Counted from the stretch's first letter, positions 44,914 to 53,690 are shown. The stretch: DNA of 64,000 nucleotides from Marinococcus halophilus (GCF_002265875.1 NZ_NPFA01000004.1:147828-211827), one strand, 5' to 3'. The notes: generated from the letters alone by a model not told the origin. Numbers and translations: made by a program.

Positions 44914-45282
44914 ATGGACGCCGATTTTCATAACAAAAAGCCGATTTTCCAACAAATTAAAGAGCAAATTGAAGATCAGATAATGGATGGGCGCTTAAGA
45001 GAAGAAATGCAGGCGCCTTCAACCACCCAGCTGGTTTCTTTTTATAAAGTGAACCATCTGACGGTTGCTAAAGGCGTCAATGAACTGGTGGAGGAAGAAA
45101 TTTTATATAAAAAACGGGGAGTAGGAATGTTTGTTACTTCAGGAGCTAAAGAAAGACTAATTAAAAAGAGGCAGAAAGCCTTCGGCGAAGAGTATATTGA
45201 TGAGCTTGTGAAAGAGGCCAGAAAATTACGTATGTCCGAGGAAGAGCTGGTAAATATGCTGCGGGAAAGGATGAAAAAGTAA
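44914..45282 (+). CDS. GntR family regulator, YtrA subfamily
   Basis: The 122-residue protein is a short GntR of the YtrA type. The winged helix is at residues 1-72 (PIFQQIKEQIEDQIMDG, then LTVAKGVNELVEEEILYKKRGVGMFV), and a short helical tail replaces a ligand domain. YtrA-type genes precede ABC operons they repress, as here. The ATG follows AAGGTGGT by 8 bases; the GTG at 44902 overlaps that site. The stop joins the ATPase gene by TAATG. Confidence 0.88.
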   Translation: MDADFHNKKPIFQQIKEQIEDQIMDGRLREEMQAPSTTQLVSFYKVNHLTVAKGVNELVEEEILYKKRGVGMFVTSGAKERLIKKRQKAFGEEYIDELVKEARKLRMSEEELVNMLRERMKK

Positions 45283-46169
45283 TGGATATGAACCTGGTAT
45301 TAAACCATGTGGATCTGTATTACGGAAAAGAGCAGGCACTTACGAATGTGTCTCTGCAACTTCATTCGCCCAGGGTTTACGCCTTGATCGGACGGAATGG
45401 TTCGGGTAAAACTACTCTTTTGTCCCTTATCGCCAATTACCGGAAGCATTCTTCCGGCCAGATCACGCTGAACGGGGAGCCGTTGTTTGAGAACAGCCGC
45501 CAGACCAGGCATGTACAGTTCCTGTTCCAGCGAAACTTTGATGAATACTACGAATCCGGAGAAGAGCTTCTTCAAACTGCCGAGGAGCTTATTGATACTT
45601 TCGATATAGAAGCAGCTCGAAGAATCGCCAGTAGATTCGGCCTTGACTTAAGCATCCCTATGAAAAAACAATCAACTGGAAGAAGGTCTATGTTTCAAGC
45701 TGTACGCGGACTCGCGTCCCGGGCCCCGGTGACCATTTTTGATGAAGCTTATACGGGCATGGATGCTCCTTCCCGTGAAATTTTCTACGAAGAAATTTTG
45801 AAAGAGCAGGAAAACCATCCGCGATTGATTATCATGTCTACGCATCTGATATCTGAAATGGAGCATTTGTTTGATGAAGTAATCATGCTGGACCAGGGGC
45901 GCGTGTTGCTTGCGGACGATTATGAAAACGTAATCTCTAAAGGGATGACGATCACCGGAGAAAGCAGCCTGGTTGAGAAATTCACCGCGGAGCTCCACGT
46001 AGTCAAAACCCGGCAGCTCGGCGGCACCAAATCTGTCGTTATTTTTCAACAAGTGGATCAAAATTTTCTCCAGGAAGCAAAAGAGCTCGGATTAGATGTA
46101 GGCAGAGTCACGCTTCAGGATATATTTACCAGCATGACAAAAGGAGGGGAGCTTCATGAGGAACAATAA
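45282..46169 (+). CDS. ABC transporter ATP-binding protein with degenerate signature motif
   Basis: A 295-residue ATPase with Walker A GRNGSGKTT near residue 37 and Walker B VTIFDEAYTGMD near 150. HLISEM carries the switch His. The signature reads QSTGRRSM in place of LSGGQ, with only the first Gly kept, an unusual change. It forms one unit with the GntR gene before it and the permease gene after it, which overlaps by 14 bases. The role may be drug or lipid II stress response as in YtrBCDEF-like systems (inference). Confidence 0.85.
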   Translation: MDMNLVLNHVDLYYGKEQALTNVSLQLHSPRVYALIGRNGSGKTTLLSLIANYRKHSSGQITLNGEPLFENSRQTRHVQFLFQRNFDEYYESGEELLQTAEELIDTFDIEAARRIASRFGLDLSIPMKKQSTGRRSMFQAVRGLASRAPVTIFDEAYTGMDAPSREIFYEEILKEQENHPRLIIMSTHLISEMEHLFDEVIMLDQGRVLLADDYENVISKGMTITGESSLVEKFTAELHVVKTRQLGGTKSVVIFQQVDQNFLQEAKELGLDVGRVTLQDIFTSMTKGGELHEEQ

Positions 46170-46857
46170 AGCTGTGCCACTAATAATAAAAGAGCAGCTC
46201 AAATGGACCCTGTGGTTTCTTGGCATCTTATACCTTGTTCGGGTTGCCGCTCATTTTATCAACCTTTTTTTCCTGGGTGCAGAATTTAACATTGTTTTAC
46301 TAAATTTCGCCTATGAACCGAGTAAGGTTTATATGCTGGTAATTGGTTTAGTATCTGTATATACCTTTCTGGGATTTTGCATTGAACATGGACTGACAAG
46401 AAGACATTATTACCAGGCTGCGTTACTTTCTTCCGCTGCTATAGCTCTCGTAATCACAGCCGCAATAGCTGTGTTTAACCTTATGGATACGGTTATTTTC
46501 AATACAAATGCTTCAGTATTTTATCTGATAGATACAGATACACTTTTCGAAGTTCTTTTACCTGGAAGTGCAGCGTATTTTGTGACCGTGCTGCTGTATT
46601 ATCTGCTCGGAATGTTCATTGCTTCCGGATTTTACCGTTTTGGCTGGCTCACGGGGCTTGGGTTTATTGCCGCCGGGATACTTTTCCTTTTGATTGAAAG
46701 CCTCATCTGGGGTACGGAGTTTGTGCTATTTGATATAGGTGTAATCACCGAAGGACTGCCGGTGTTCTCAGCCGTACTTGCTACAGCTTTCCTCGCCGGT
46801 GTTGTTTACACTGTTTCTGCAAAGAGTCTCAAGGATACCCCAGTAAAAATTGTGTAA
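46156..46857 (+). CDS. ABC transporter permease (membrane subunit)
   Basis: The 233-residue protein has six hydrophobic helices and no large extracellular domain, consistent with an ABC-2-like permease working as a dimer with the preceding ATPase. The short linker FCIEHGLTRRHYYQAALLS (about 76-94) resembles the coupling helix region. The gene overlaps the ATPase gene and ends in a terminator. Substrate unknown. Confidence 0.78.
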   Translation: MRNNKAVPLIIKEQLKWTLWFLGILYLVRVAAHFINLFFLGAEFNIVLLNFAYEPSKVYMLVIGLVSVYTFLGFCIEHGLTRRHYYQAALLSSAAIALVITAAIAVFNLMDTVIFNTNASVFYLIDTDTLFEVLLPGSAAYFVTVLLYYLLGMFIASGFYRFGWLTGLGFIAAGILFLLIESLIWGTEFVLFDIGVITEGLPVFSAVLATAFLAGVVYTVSAKSLKDTPVKIV

Positions 46858-46859
46858 CA

Positions 46860-46912
46860 ATAAAAAAGAACAGAAGCCTCAGTGTGGGGGGGCATCTGTT
46901 CTTTTCATTTTC
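46860..46912. terminator. Terminator between the ABC operon and the CsbD gene
   Basis: AAAAGAACAG(A) pairs with (T)CTGTTCTTTT around a G-rich loop; T-runs on both sides. It serves both convergent genes. Confidence 0.78.
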
Positions 46913-46913
46913 A

Positions 46914-47090
46914 TTACTTGTTTTTAATATCGCCTTTTTTATCCTGGGCGACGCCTTTAAGCTTGTCTTTCTTTCCTTCACGCTGCATTTTGGAATTATT
47001 TGTGGCGCTTCCCATCCGGTCTTTTGCTTCCCCTTTAACCTTGTTTGCATTTCCCTTCAGTTTGTCGCCAAAACCTTTTTTACCGCTCAT
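46914..47090 (-). CDS. CsbD family stress protein (58 aa)
   Basis: A small hydrophilic protein rich in Lys, Gly, Asp and Asn with the CsbD repeat DKLKGNANKVKGEAKDRMG followed by KDKLKGVAQDKKGDI. CsbD proteins are general stress (SigB) products in B. subtilis; their molecular role is unknown. GGAGGG is 8 bases before the ATG at 47090. It is followed by the bidirectional terminator. Confidence 0.88.
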   Translation of the reverse strand: MSGKKGFGDKLKGNANKVKGEAKDRMGSATNNSKMQREGKKDKLKGVAQDKKGDIKNK

Positions 47091-47186
47091 TTGTGATCCC
47101 TCCAGGATGTTTGTCTACAGCAGGAGTTCCCTTCAGCAGGCATCGTCAAACAAAAGAGTTTCAGTTTGTGTATTATTTGCAGCTTC

Positions 47187-47951
47187 TCACCAAACCGTCC
47201 AGCCGCCATCGACCATGATCGTCTGCCCAGTAACCATATCGGAGGAAGCCGAGCTGAGAAATGCCACCGCTCCAAAAAGGTCTTCGGGACGAGCCAGTCT
47301 GCCAAGCGGAATTCTGGCAAGCACTTCTTTTTTAAACTCTGTATCCTCGAACATTTTTTCTGTCATCGGTGTTTCTATAAAGGTCGGAGCTACAGCATTC
47401 ACATTGATGCCGTGAGAAGCCCACTCAATAGCAAGTGACTTGGTCAGCTGCGTAATTCCTCCCTTGCTCGAGCTATAGGCTGCACGGTTGTAATAGCCCA
47501 CAAAAGCCATCTGGGAGGACATATTAATGATTTTTCCGTGTCCTGCTTCACGCATCCACTTTCCAGCTGCCTGGCAGGCAAAAAAAACGCTTTTTAAATT
47601 AATGTCGTGGATACGGTCCCACTCCTCTTCCGTGACTTCTTCCGCCGGGGCTGGGATGTTCGTGCCGGCGTTGTTCAGAAGCACGTCAATTTGGCCCAAC
47701 CGTCTGTGAATACTGTCGAACAATTCATCCAGTTTGTCGATTTTAGTTAAATCGAATGGAAATGATGCTGCTGATCGATTTTTATCCTGAATAGACCATT
47801 CCGTTTCCTGTAAAGCCTGCTCATCCCGGGCTACCATTGCTACGCTGGCCCCAGCCTCAGCCAGCATAATCGCTATTTCTTTCCCAATGCCTTTATTAGC
47901 ACCAGTAACGACGATCGTTTTCCCTTCTAAAGAGAATAGATTAGAACTGAT
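47187..47951 (-). CDS. SDR family oxidoreductase with apparent AUC start
   Basis: The first ATG (47867) would remove the cofactor-binding glycine loop, so the gene must begin further up. The frame stays open and encodes KTIVVTGANKGIGKE, the SDR NAD(P) motif, for 28 more codons. That stretch contains no ATG, GTG or TTG. An ATC codon at 47951 stands 6 bases after AGGAGGG, exactly where the ATG stands in the similar leader of the 48099 gene. From there the protein has 254 residues, with NNAG, catalytic Ser (MSSQMAF), YSSSKGG and VDGGW. AUC initiation or an error of one base are both possible. The substrate is unknown, perhaps tied to the neighbouring HisD homologue. Confidence 0.8.
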   Translation of the reverse strand: MSSNLFSLEGKTIVVTGANKGIGKEIAIMLAEAGASVAMVARDEQALQETEWSIQDKNRSAASFPFDLTKIDKLDELFDSIHRRLGQIDVLLNNAGTNIPAPAEEVTEEEWDRIHDINLKSVFFACQAAGKWMREAGHGKIINMSSQMAFVGYYNRAAYSSSKGGITQLTKSLAIEWASHGINVNAVAPTFIETPMTEKMFEDTEFKKEVLARIPLGRLARPEDLFGAVAFLSSASSDMVTGQTIMVDGGWTVW

Positions 47952-47967
47952 GGCCTTCCCTCCTTTT

Positions 47968-47983
47968 TTGTATACGTATTCAA
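47968..47983. promoter_or_regulatory. Operator copy 2 of the SDR/HpsN-like regulon
   Basis: TTGTATACGTATTCAA is one base off the perfect palindrome found before the 48099 gene. It lies just downstream of a promoter (-10 at 47997-48002) and before the ribosome site, so a repressor bound here would block transcription. Confidence 0.7.
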
Positions 47984-47996
47984 GACACTCAAAAAT

Positions 47997-48025
47997 TTTA
48001 TAAACACATGGACCATAACAGTCAA
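47997..48025 (-). promoter_or_regulatory. SigA-type promoter of the SDR gene
   Basis: TTGACT, 17 bases, TATAAA on the minus strand, with the start of transcription expected near 47990. Confidence 0.6.
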
Positions 48026-48098
48026 ACTTTTATTTATAATCGTTCACTTGGTTTTATTAATCATTTACGTGATAATCCACTCAATATCACGCCGATAT

Positions 48099-49379
48099 TC
48101 AGTCAGTTGTACTGTATCTCTGCACACGTAATGAAGCCTGGGCTTTATGGCCTTTGAAGCCTTCGAGCTCACACAGCCGTTCGGCGTACTTGCCTATTTC
48201 CACACTGACTTCTCTTGTTACGCGCTGATACGTACAATTTTTCAAAAACTTGCCTACCCATAAGCCGCCCGTGTATTTTGCCGCCTGCTTGGTCGGAAGC
48301 GTATGATTGGTGCCGATGACTTTGTCCCCATAGGCGACGTTCGTTTCAGGCCCGAGAAAGAGCGCCCCGTAATTTGTCATATTTTCCAGAAAGTAATCCG
48401 GGTCCCTGGTGAGAACCTCTACGTGTTCATAGGCCAGCTTATCCGCTTCCTGGACTGCTTCTTCCACATTTTCCACTACAATAATAGAACCATTGTCCTG
48501 CCAGGCCTGCTCTGCCACTTCCGCTGTCGGGAGTGTTTTTAACTGACGGGCAATTTCCTCCTCCAAAGATTCGGCAAGCGATTGGGACGTTGTAATAAGG
48601 GCGCCTGGAGACGTTGGTCCGTGCTCTGCCTGCCCGAGAATATCGGTAGCTACCATTTCGACGTCGGCCGTCTCGTCAGCAATCACAAGCGTTTCCGTCG
48701 GTCCAGCAAATAAATCAATCCCCACTCTGCCGTACAGCTGCCGCTTGGCTTCCGCTACAAAAGCGTTGCCCGGGCCGACAATCATATCCACCGGCTGAAT
48801 CGTTTCTGTGCCAACAGCCATGGCAGTCATTGCCTGTACTCCCCCCAGCAGATAGATTTCGTCCGCCCCGGCCATATGCATTGCCGCGACCGTAGCTGCC
48901 GGTATTTCCCCGTTACTTGGAGGCGTGCAGGCGATCACCCTTTCAACTCCGGCCACCTTCGCTGTCACAATACTCATATGGGAAGAGGCTACCATCGGAT
49001 AGCGCCCGCCCGGAATATAGCAGCCCACACTGTTCACCGGAATATTTTTATGCCCTAAAATCACGCCGGGCCGTGTTTCCACTTCAATATCCTGAATTGA
49101 CTCCCGCTGATAGCGGGCAAAATTTTGAATTTGCGACTGCGCAAAAGCAATATCATCAATCACCTGCTGCGGCAGCTCATCGATCACCTGCTGAATAGTT
49201 TCGGATGACAGGCGGAACGATTCCGGCGACCACTTGTCGAATTTCTCAGATAGCTCCCGGACCGCTTCATCTCCCCGCTGCTCTACGTCATGAATGATTC
49301 CCTGCACCGCCTGCTGAACCTTCGTGTCCGCCTCCTGTTTTTCCTGATCGCTTTTTCCTCTTTTCAAATAAGTGGGCAT
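48099..49379 (-). CDS. Histidinol-dehydrogenase-family protein resembling sulfopropanediol dehydrogenase HpsN
   Basis: A 426-residue NAD- and zinc-dependent dehydrogenase of the HisD fold, outside any histidine operon. Several blocks match my memory of HpsN, which oxidises 2,3-dihydroxypropane-1-sulfonate to sulfolactate, rather than His[34 protein letters not shown] and a start [11 protein letters not shown]. Standard HisD has PGGSAPL-like and SSLGLADFQKRM-like segments. The catalytic Glu-His pair is in YEHVEV, and [16 protein letters not shown] is shared by all. Function inferred; another polyol is possible. It shares an operator with the adjacent SDR gene. Confidence 0.75.
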   Translation of the reverse strand: MPTYLKRGKSDQEKQEADTKVQQAVQGIIHDVEQRGDEAVRELSEKFDKWSPESFRLSSETIQQVIDELPQQVIDDIAFAQSQIQNFARYQRESIQDIEVETRPGVILGHKNIPVNSVGCYIPGGRYPMVASSHMSIVTAKVAGVERVIACTPPSNGEIPAATVAAMHMAGADEIYLLGGVQAMTAMAVGTETIQPVDMIVGPGNAFVAEAKRQLYGRVGIDLFAGPTETLVIADETADVEMVATDILGQAEHGPTSPGALITTSQSLAESLEEEIARQLKTLPTAEVAEQAWQDNGSIIVVENVEEAVQEADKLAYEHVEVLTRDPDYFLENMTNYGALFLGPETNVAYGDKVIGTNHTLPTKQAAKYTGGLWVGKFLKNCTYQRVTREVSVEIGKYAERLCELEGFKGHKAQASLRVQRYSTTD

Positions 49380-49397
49380 CGAGTATCCTCCTTTTTT

Positions 49398-49413
49398 TTG
49401 AATACGTATTCAA
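49398..49413. promoter_or_regulatory. Operator copy 1 of the SDR/HpsN-like regulon
   Basis: TTGAATACGTATTCAA is a perfect 16-base palindrome with a central CG, the style of LacI/GalR operators. It overlaps the -10 (49412-49417) and lies 7 bases before the AAGGAGG of the HisD homologue. Confidence 0.75.
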
Positions 49414-49440
49414 CATAAAACAAACTAACTATTTTGTAAA
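49412..49440 (-). promoter_or_regulatory. SigA-type promoter of the HpsN-like gene
   Basis: TTTACA, 17 bases, TATGTT on the minus strand. A weak CcpA-like half (AAAGCGTTTACA) overlaps the -35. Confidence 0.5.
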
Positions 49441-49475
49441 CGCTTTATTAAATAACCTGGCGTTCTCTCATAGAA

Positions 49476-49511
49476 AATACGGTGCCTGTTTATGGTAAAC
49501 AGGCACCGTAC
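49476..49511 (-). terminator. Terminator after the GH120 gene
   Basis: A perfect 15-bp stem TACGGTGCCTGTTTA / TAAACAGGCACCGTA with a three-base loop, then TTTTCT on the minus strand. Confidence 0.88.
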
Positions 49512-49520
49512 CATTGAAAA

Positions 49521-51443
49521 TTAACCCCACACCTTTATTTCATTCTTACCAGCCTGCAGCTGCCCAATCGGTCCCAGCACGTCTGTTTTGGCTTTTTGTT
49601 TACCGAAAAAGTCGGTATCTATCCGGAGCTCGCTTCCATCCGGATTTTCAAAATCTGCATCTACGATACGCGCCCGCTCCAGGTTTCCTGTATGCTTTAT
49701 CTCACCGCGCATGTGTTCAAATTCGTCAGGAAGTTCACAGGACAGATACACCTCGTTCTCCTTTTCGATTATCGTAAGCTGGGGGTCAAAAGCATCTTTG
49801 GTTAATGCCTCCTGCTCTCCTTGAAACGGCACCGCTCCATTAAAGTAAGCATTATGGTTAATATAGACCGGCTGCTCGATACTGTGGAACGCTTCATGGT
49901 CCCCGCCGACCTGATCCACCTTTTCGATATATTCCTCAAGCGATGCTGTGTAACCGTTAAAATGGGACGTGCCCACATCATTCAAATCCGATTTTCCAAC
50001 AAACATATTATTGTAAAAACGGTCGTCTCCGCCGTAGACAGGCGCAAATCCGGCTACCTCCGTGCTGTGGGGCACGTGATACGGTGTGGCCCGGTCCAGC
50101 ATCTTCTTGTGCACCATTTTGCCCGCAATCAGATTGTTAACGTAAGCTCCTCCCTGCGCATGATTATCCAGAGCGTAGTCTGCTGTTAAAATATTATTGT
50201 CCACCACATACGGTCCGCTGCTCACTTCTACAAAAAGATCACGGTTGTTTCTGTAAAATAGGTTTTTACTTACTCTCGTGCCCTGGGTCTGCCAGTCGAG
50301 CCATACTCCAAGCGAGCAGTCATGAATGCGGTTGCTGTGAATCTGGACATCAATCGCTGCGTGCAGCTTAATTCCGGCGATTTCGTGGCCAAAAAATTCC
50401 CGCTTTAATGCGATATTGTAAATGTGGTTATGATAGATTTCACTGAACACGCAGCCCAGATGACCGACCACTCCGTTCTGGCCACAATCATAAATGGTGT
50501 TGTTCCGGATAATGTGAGAGCCGATACGCTCCCTGCTCCAGCCAATATGCCGGGCCATAAACACAGATTCCAGCTGGTACTGATAGCCTGGTTTGTCCTT
50601 TCTTCTCGTCCGGTAATTGTCTCCGGTGGATGCTTCCTTTCCAATACTGATTGCACTGCATTTGGCATCGTGAATCACGTTGTTTTCAATAATCCATCCC
50701 TTGCTCCAGTTCGGTCCGATCAATCCCGGCTGATCCGCTGTCGGAGGTGTCCACGGCGTTGCTGCCTGGGCCATTTCAAACCCCTGCACCGTGATATAGT
50801 TAAGCCCCGTCAATTCTGGATAAAAGCAGGCTTTCCGCACGTTTATTTCCACCAGCTCTTTATTGGGATCAGCGCCCTGAAAGTTGGCGAAAATCGTCGT
50901 ATGGCTGCTGTCTGCTTCCGCATACCAGCGGTACGTCGTCTGCTCCGGATCGAGGACAGGAACAGTCGTTTTTGTCCAGTGGTCCAAAACCTCGTTCTGT
51001 TCTTCGGGGTTCAGCACTTCCGCAAAGGTTTCGGATTCGTAAAAGGACATGCCGTTTAAATATACATCGCCCAGATGCCTGCCTGGATTGTGAACGATCC
51101 AGTCTCCGAATATTTTTTCCGTATACGGATTGTAGTCGCCAAATAACGTGTTTGGGACGACTGCCTTCCAGACCGTGCCCTCCGCCTGTTCCCAGTAGTC
51201 AATTTGTTCCGAACCTTTAATCACCGCCTTTTCTCCAGGAGCAGCGGTATATGTAATTCTCCGGGTCTCACTCCGGCCGCCATTTCGCGGCTTCACCCAT
51301 TCTCTATATTCACCTTCATGCACCACTACGGTGTCTCCCGCTGTGGCTAGTGAAGCTGCTCGATTAATTGTTAAAAAAGGATTTTTCGGTGTGCCTTCGT
51401 TTTTGTCAGAGCCATTTTTTGCTACATGATATTCCAATGCCAT
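49521..51443 (-). CDS. GH120 beta-xylosidase (right-handed beta-helix)
   Basis: A 640-residue intracellular protein with no signal peptide. Its beginning EYHVAKNGSDKNEGTPKNPF and repeated NNxIHD/NNTIYD turns form a right-handed parallel beta-helix. It agrees closely with XylC of Thermoanaerobacterium, the founding GH120 enzyme. The two catalytic acids I know from that enzyme (Asp382, Glu405) are matched by Asp383 in WLDWQTQG and Glu406 in FVEVS, at the same 23-residue spacing. It would release xylose from short xylo-oligosaccharides taken up by the cell. It is divergent from an AraC regulator that probably controls it; no xylan uptake genes are adjacent. Confidence 0.9.
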   Translation of the reverse strand: MALEYHVAKNGSDKNEGTPKNPFLTINRAASLATAGDTVVVHEGEYREWVKPRNGGRSETRRITYTAAPGEKAVIKGSEQIDYWEQAEGTVWKAVVPNTLFGDYNPYTEKIFGDWIVHNPGRHLGDVYLNGMSFYESETFAEVLNPEEQNEVLDHWTKTTVPVLDPEQTTYRWYAEADSSHTTIFANFQGADPNKELVEINVRKACFYPELTGLNYITVQGFEMAQAATPWTPPTADQPGLIGPNWSKGWIIENNVIHDAKCSAISIGKEASTGDNYRTRRKDKPGYQYQLESVFMARHIGWSRERIGSHIIRNNTIYDCGQNGVVGHLGCVFSEIYHNHIYNIALKREFFGHEIAGIKLHAAIDVQIHSNRIHDCSLGVWLDWQTQGTRVSKNLFYRNNRDLFVEVSSGPYVVDNNILTADYALDNHAQGGAYVNNLIAGKMVHKKMLDRATPYHVPHSTEVAGFAPVYGGDDRFYNNMFVGKSDLNDVGTSHFNGYTASLEEYIEKVDQVGGDHEAFHSIEQPVYINHNAYFNGAVPFQGEQEALTKDAFDPQLTIIEKENEVYLSCELPDEFEHMRGEIKHTGNLERARIVDADFENPDGSELRIDTDFFGKQKAKTDVLGPIGQLQAGKNEIKVWG

Positions 51444-51493
51444 GAAGCTTTCCCCCTTCTATCAATCTGGTTTTATTATAGGCGGGAAGCTTC

Positions 51494-51522
51494 TTATGCT
51501 TCTATTCAAAAAATAGTATAAT
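51494..51522 (+). promoter_or_regulatory. Candidate SigA promoter of the AraC gene
   Basis: TTATGC, 17 bases, TATAAT, 40 bases before the TTG start. The -35 is poor. Confidence 0.4.
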
Positions 51523-51561
51523 ATAAGACAATATTAGTGTTTCTGAAAGGGGGAGCCGGCT

Positions 51562-52329
51562 TTGGTCTTTTTTGAGCCTCATGGAGTCGAAGAACAGGAA
51601 TCATTTCAACGTGTTACCTTAACCAATTTCAGCTTTCCGCTTCACTTTCACCGTGCCTATGAACTGATTATTGTCCATGAAGGGCAGGTGCGGGTAACCA
51701 TTGACCACAAAGAGTATCTTCTGCAGCAAAACGAGGCAGCCTTTATTTTTAACAATCAGATGCATGAATTTACCACAGTCGGGCATTCCGCGATTACCAT
51801 CATTATTTTTTCTCCTGAATTGATCGGCCGTTTTTTTATGGATTATAAAGGCTTCACCCCTGTAAATAATACGTTCTCTCTTTCGCCGGACGTGCTGCTG
51901 CCGTCCCGGGGCTCCGTCTACAGGCAGAAGAGCTTTTTGTACGGCATATGCAGTACGTTAGAGGAAAACACCGATTTCAAGCCCGTCCAGTATTCTGCTA
52001 AAACGAAAATTCTTCATCAAATGCTTTTGTATGTGGATACTAATTACGCCGCCGAGTGTACGTTAAAAGCAGTGGCTGAACATTTACAGTACGACTATCC
52101 CTACCTGTCCAAGCTGTTTGCTCACATGGCGGGCATGACCTTTACCGAATACTTAAACTATTACCGGATATCGCGTGCCTGTTATTTACTGAAAAGCAGC
52201 CAGCAGCCGATCGGGGAAATTGCTGCAGATTGCGGGTACAGCAGCCTCCGCTCGTTTAACCGGAATTTCCAGGCATTCGTCCGCGATTCGCCCCGCAGAT
52301 TTCGGGAGCTTTCGTCCCGACAGGTTTAA
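51562..52329 (+). CDS. AraC family transcriptional regulator (probable GH120 regulator)
   Basis: The 255-residue protein has an N-terminal cupin-type sugar-sensing domain (about 15-90: LHFHRAYELIIVHEGQVRVTID) and two C-terminal AraC helix-turn-helix motifs (TLKAVAEHLQYDYPYLSKLFAHMAG and PIGEIAADCGYSSLRSFNRNFQ). The start is TTG, with GAAAGGGGGA 8 bases before it. Divergent from the xylosidase gene with 118 bases between, so it likely activates it in the presence of xylose or xylobiose (inference). Confidence 0.88.
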   Translation: MVFFEPHGVEEQESFQRVTLTNFSFPLHFHRAYELIIVHEGQVRVTIDHKEYLLQQNEAAFIFNNQMHEFTTVGHSAITIIIFSPELIGRFFMDYKGFTPVNNTFSLSPDVLLPSRGSVYRQKSFLYGICSTLEENTDFKPVQYSAKTKILHQMLLYVDTNYAAECTLKAVAEHLQYDYPYLSKLFAHMAGMTFTEYLNYYRISRACYLLKSSQQPIGEIAADCGYSSLRSFNRNFQAFVRDSPRRFRELSSRQV

Positions 52330-52589
52330 TTACCGGCGGAAGATTTCGCGACTTCCAGAAACGAGTCCGCATTCCGTCGATGGGAAAGTCACAGCTCAGA
52401 CGGCGGACATCCATAAATAGAAAATAAGCAGACAAATGGTGTCGAAGCTGTCTCCCCAAAGGGCAGTACTGCTGAAGCATACCGGTTAATAGTGTTACAT
52501 ATAATCATCCAAAGGGTATCGGTAGTATGGTTAATAAAATTTCTCAGAGTTTAGAAATACTTATGGTCTGAAGAAAGGAGTAAATTTTA

Positions 52590-52721
52590 ATGAAACAGTG
52601 GCTTAAAATCATTATGGTTACTCTTCTTATGATCGCCCCCTTAAGCTCTCTTTCAGCCTGCGGGGATGATGAGGAGTCCGACGGTATGCCGGAAGAAATT
52701 CCAAATAATGAAGATGAATAA
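52590..52721 (+). CDS. Small lipoprotein (43 aa)
   Basis: A 43-residue precursor: MKQWLK, a hydrophobic stretch, and a lipobox LSAC at 22-24-type position with Cys24. Only 19 acidic residues follow (GDDEESDG...). AAAGGAG stands 9 bases before the ATG, and a terminator follows at once, so it is a complete gene. Function unknown; such tiny acidic lipoproteins decorate the outer membrane face. Confidence 0.75.
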   Translation: MKQWLKIIMVTLLMIAPLSSLSACGDDEESDGMPEEIPNNEDE

Positions 52722-52726
52722 CAACA

Positions 52727-52772
52727 AAAATGTTCTGCGTGTCTATGTACGCAGAGCATTTCGTCTTTAATT
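52727..52772 (+). terminator. Terminator after the small lipoprotein gene
   Basis: AATGTTCTGCGT / ACGCAGAGCATT with a 7-8 base loop (one bulge), then TTCGTCTTT. Confidence 0.7.
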
Positions 52773-52795
52773 TACAAACGAAACGAGGCTGGAGA

Positions 52796-53554
52796 TTACG
52801 CTAACGAGCCTCCGTCAACAACCATCTCGTCCCCGGTTACAAACCGGGATTCTTCGGAAGCATAGTACAGGGCGGCGTAGGCAATGTCCACCGCTTCCCC
52901 GTGGTGAGGCGGAAGAGGCACAACGTCCTGATTATCCTTTGAAATGGTTTTCTGCCGCTCGCCCATGATTGGCGTCCGGATCGGGCCGGGATGAATGCTG
53001 TTCGCCCGAATGCTTTCTTCGGCAAAATGAGCAGCCACGTGCGTCGTCATTGAACGTATCGCCCCTTTGGCCGCGCTGTAGGCTGTGCCGTTGCCGCCAG
53101 CCGCTCCGGAACCGGTTAAGGCAGCCATCGATGCTATATTAATAATCGATCCCTGCCCGGCCTTCTGCATTTCCGGAATAACCTCGCGCATGCCGAGAAA
53201 GTACCCGGTCGAATCTACGTTCATGACTTTATTCCATTCCTCCAGGGAGGTTTCGAGAATCTTGCTCGGATAGTGGATGCCCGCGTTGTTTACCAGAATA
53301 TCCACCTGCCCGTAGGTATCCACCGCTTGTTGCACCGCTTTTTTCCAGTTTTCCTCTGAGGTGGTATCCAGTTCGAAGGCAGTGATATCCGCCCCATCTT
53401 CCTGTATTTTCTTTACTTCCTCCTGCAGCAGGTCGAGCTGAACGTCGGCTGCTATAACCTTCGCTCCTTCTTCTGCAAACAGTCTGGCAGTGCCGAGGCC
53501 AATCCCACCGGCTGCCCCGGTCACAATTGCAACTTTGTTTTGTAAACGTGCCAA
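52796..53554 (-). CDS. SDR family oxidoreductase (glucose-1-dehydrogenase-like)
   Basis: A 252-residue classical SDR. VAIVTGAAGGIGLGTA is the NAD(P) loop, NNAGIHY the stabilising turn, and the triad is Ser (INIASMAAL), Tyr and Lys (YSAAKGAI). DVQLDL after the second strand has Asp, favouring NAD. It ends VDGGSLA. The substrate is unknown. Monocistronic. AGGAGG precedes the ATG. Confidence 0.86.
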   Translation of the reverse strand: MARLQNKVAIVTGAAGGIGLGTARLFAEEGAKVIAADVQLDLLQEEVKKIQEDGADITAFELDTTSEENWKKAVQQAVDTYGQVDILVNNAGIHYPSKILETSLEEWNKVMNVDSTGYFLGMREVIPEMQKAGQGSIINIASMAALTGSGAAGGNGTAYSAAKGAIRSMTTHVAAHFAEESIRANSIHPGPIRTPIMGERQKTISKDNQDVVPLPPHHGEAVDIAYAALYYASEESRFVTGDEMVVDGGSLA

Positions 53555-53690
53555 TCTATTTCCTCCTTCGATGCTTCAGGCTCCTCCGTTTTCTCTCGTA
53601 TAAATACCCATTATGCGCGGCGGGTAATCAATACCCTTTGAAATGGTATAATTTCTACAAACCCGTAAAGTCTTAAGGAGGGATTTTCCC

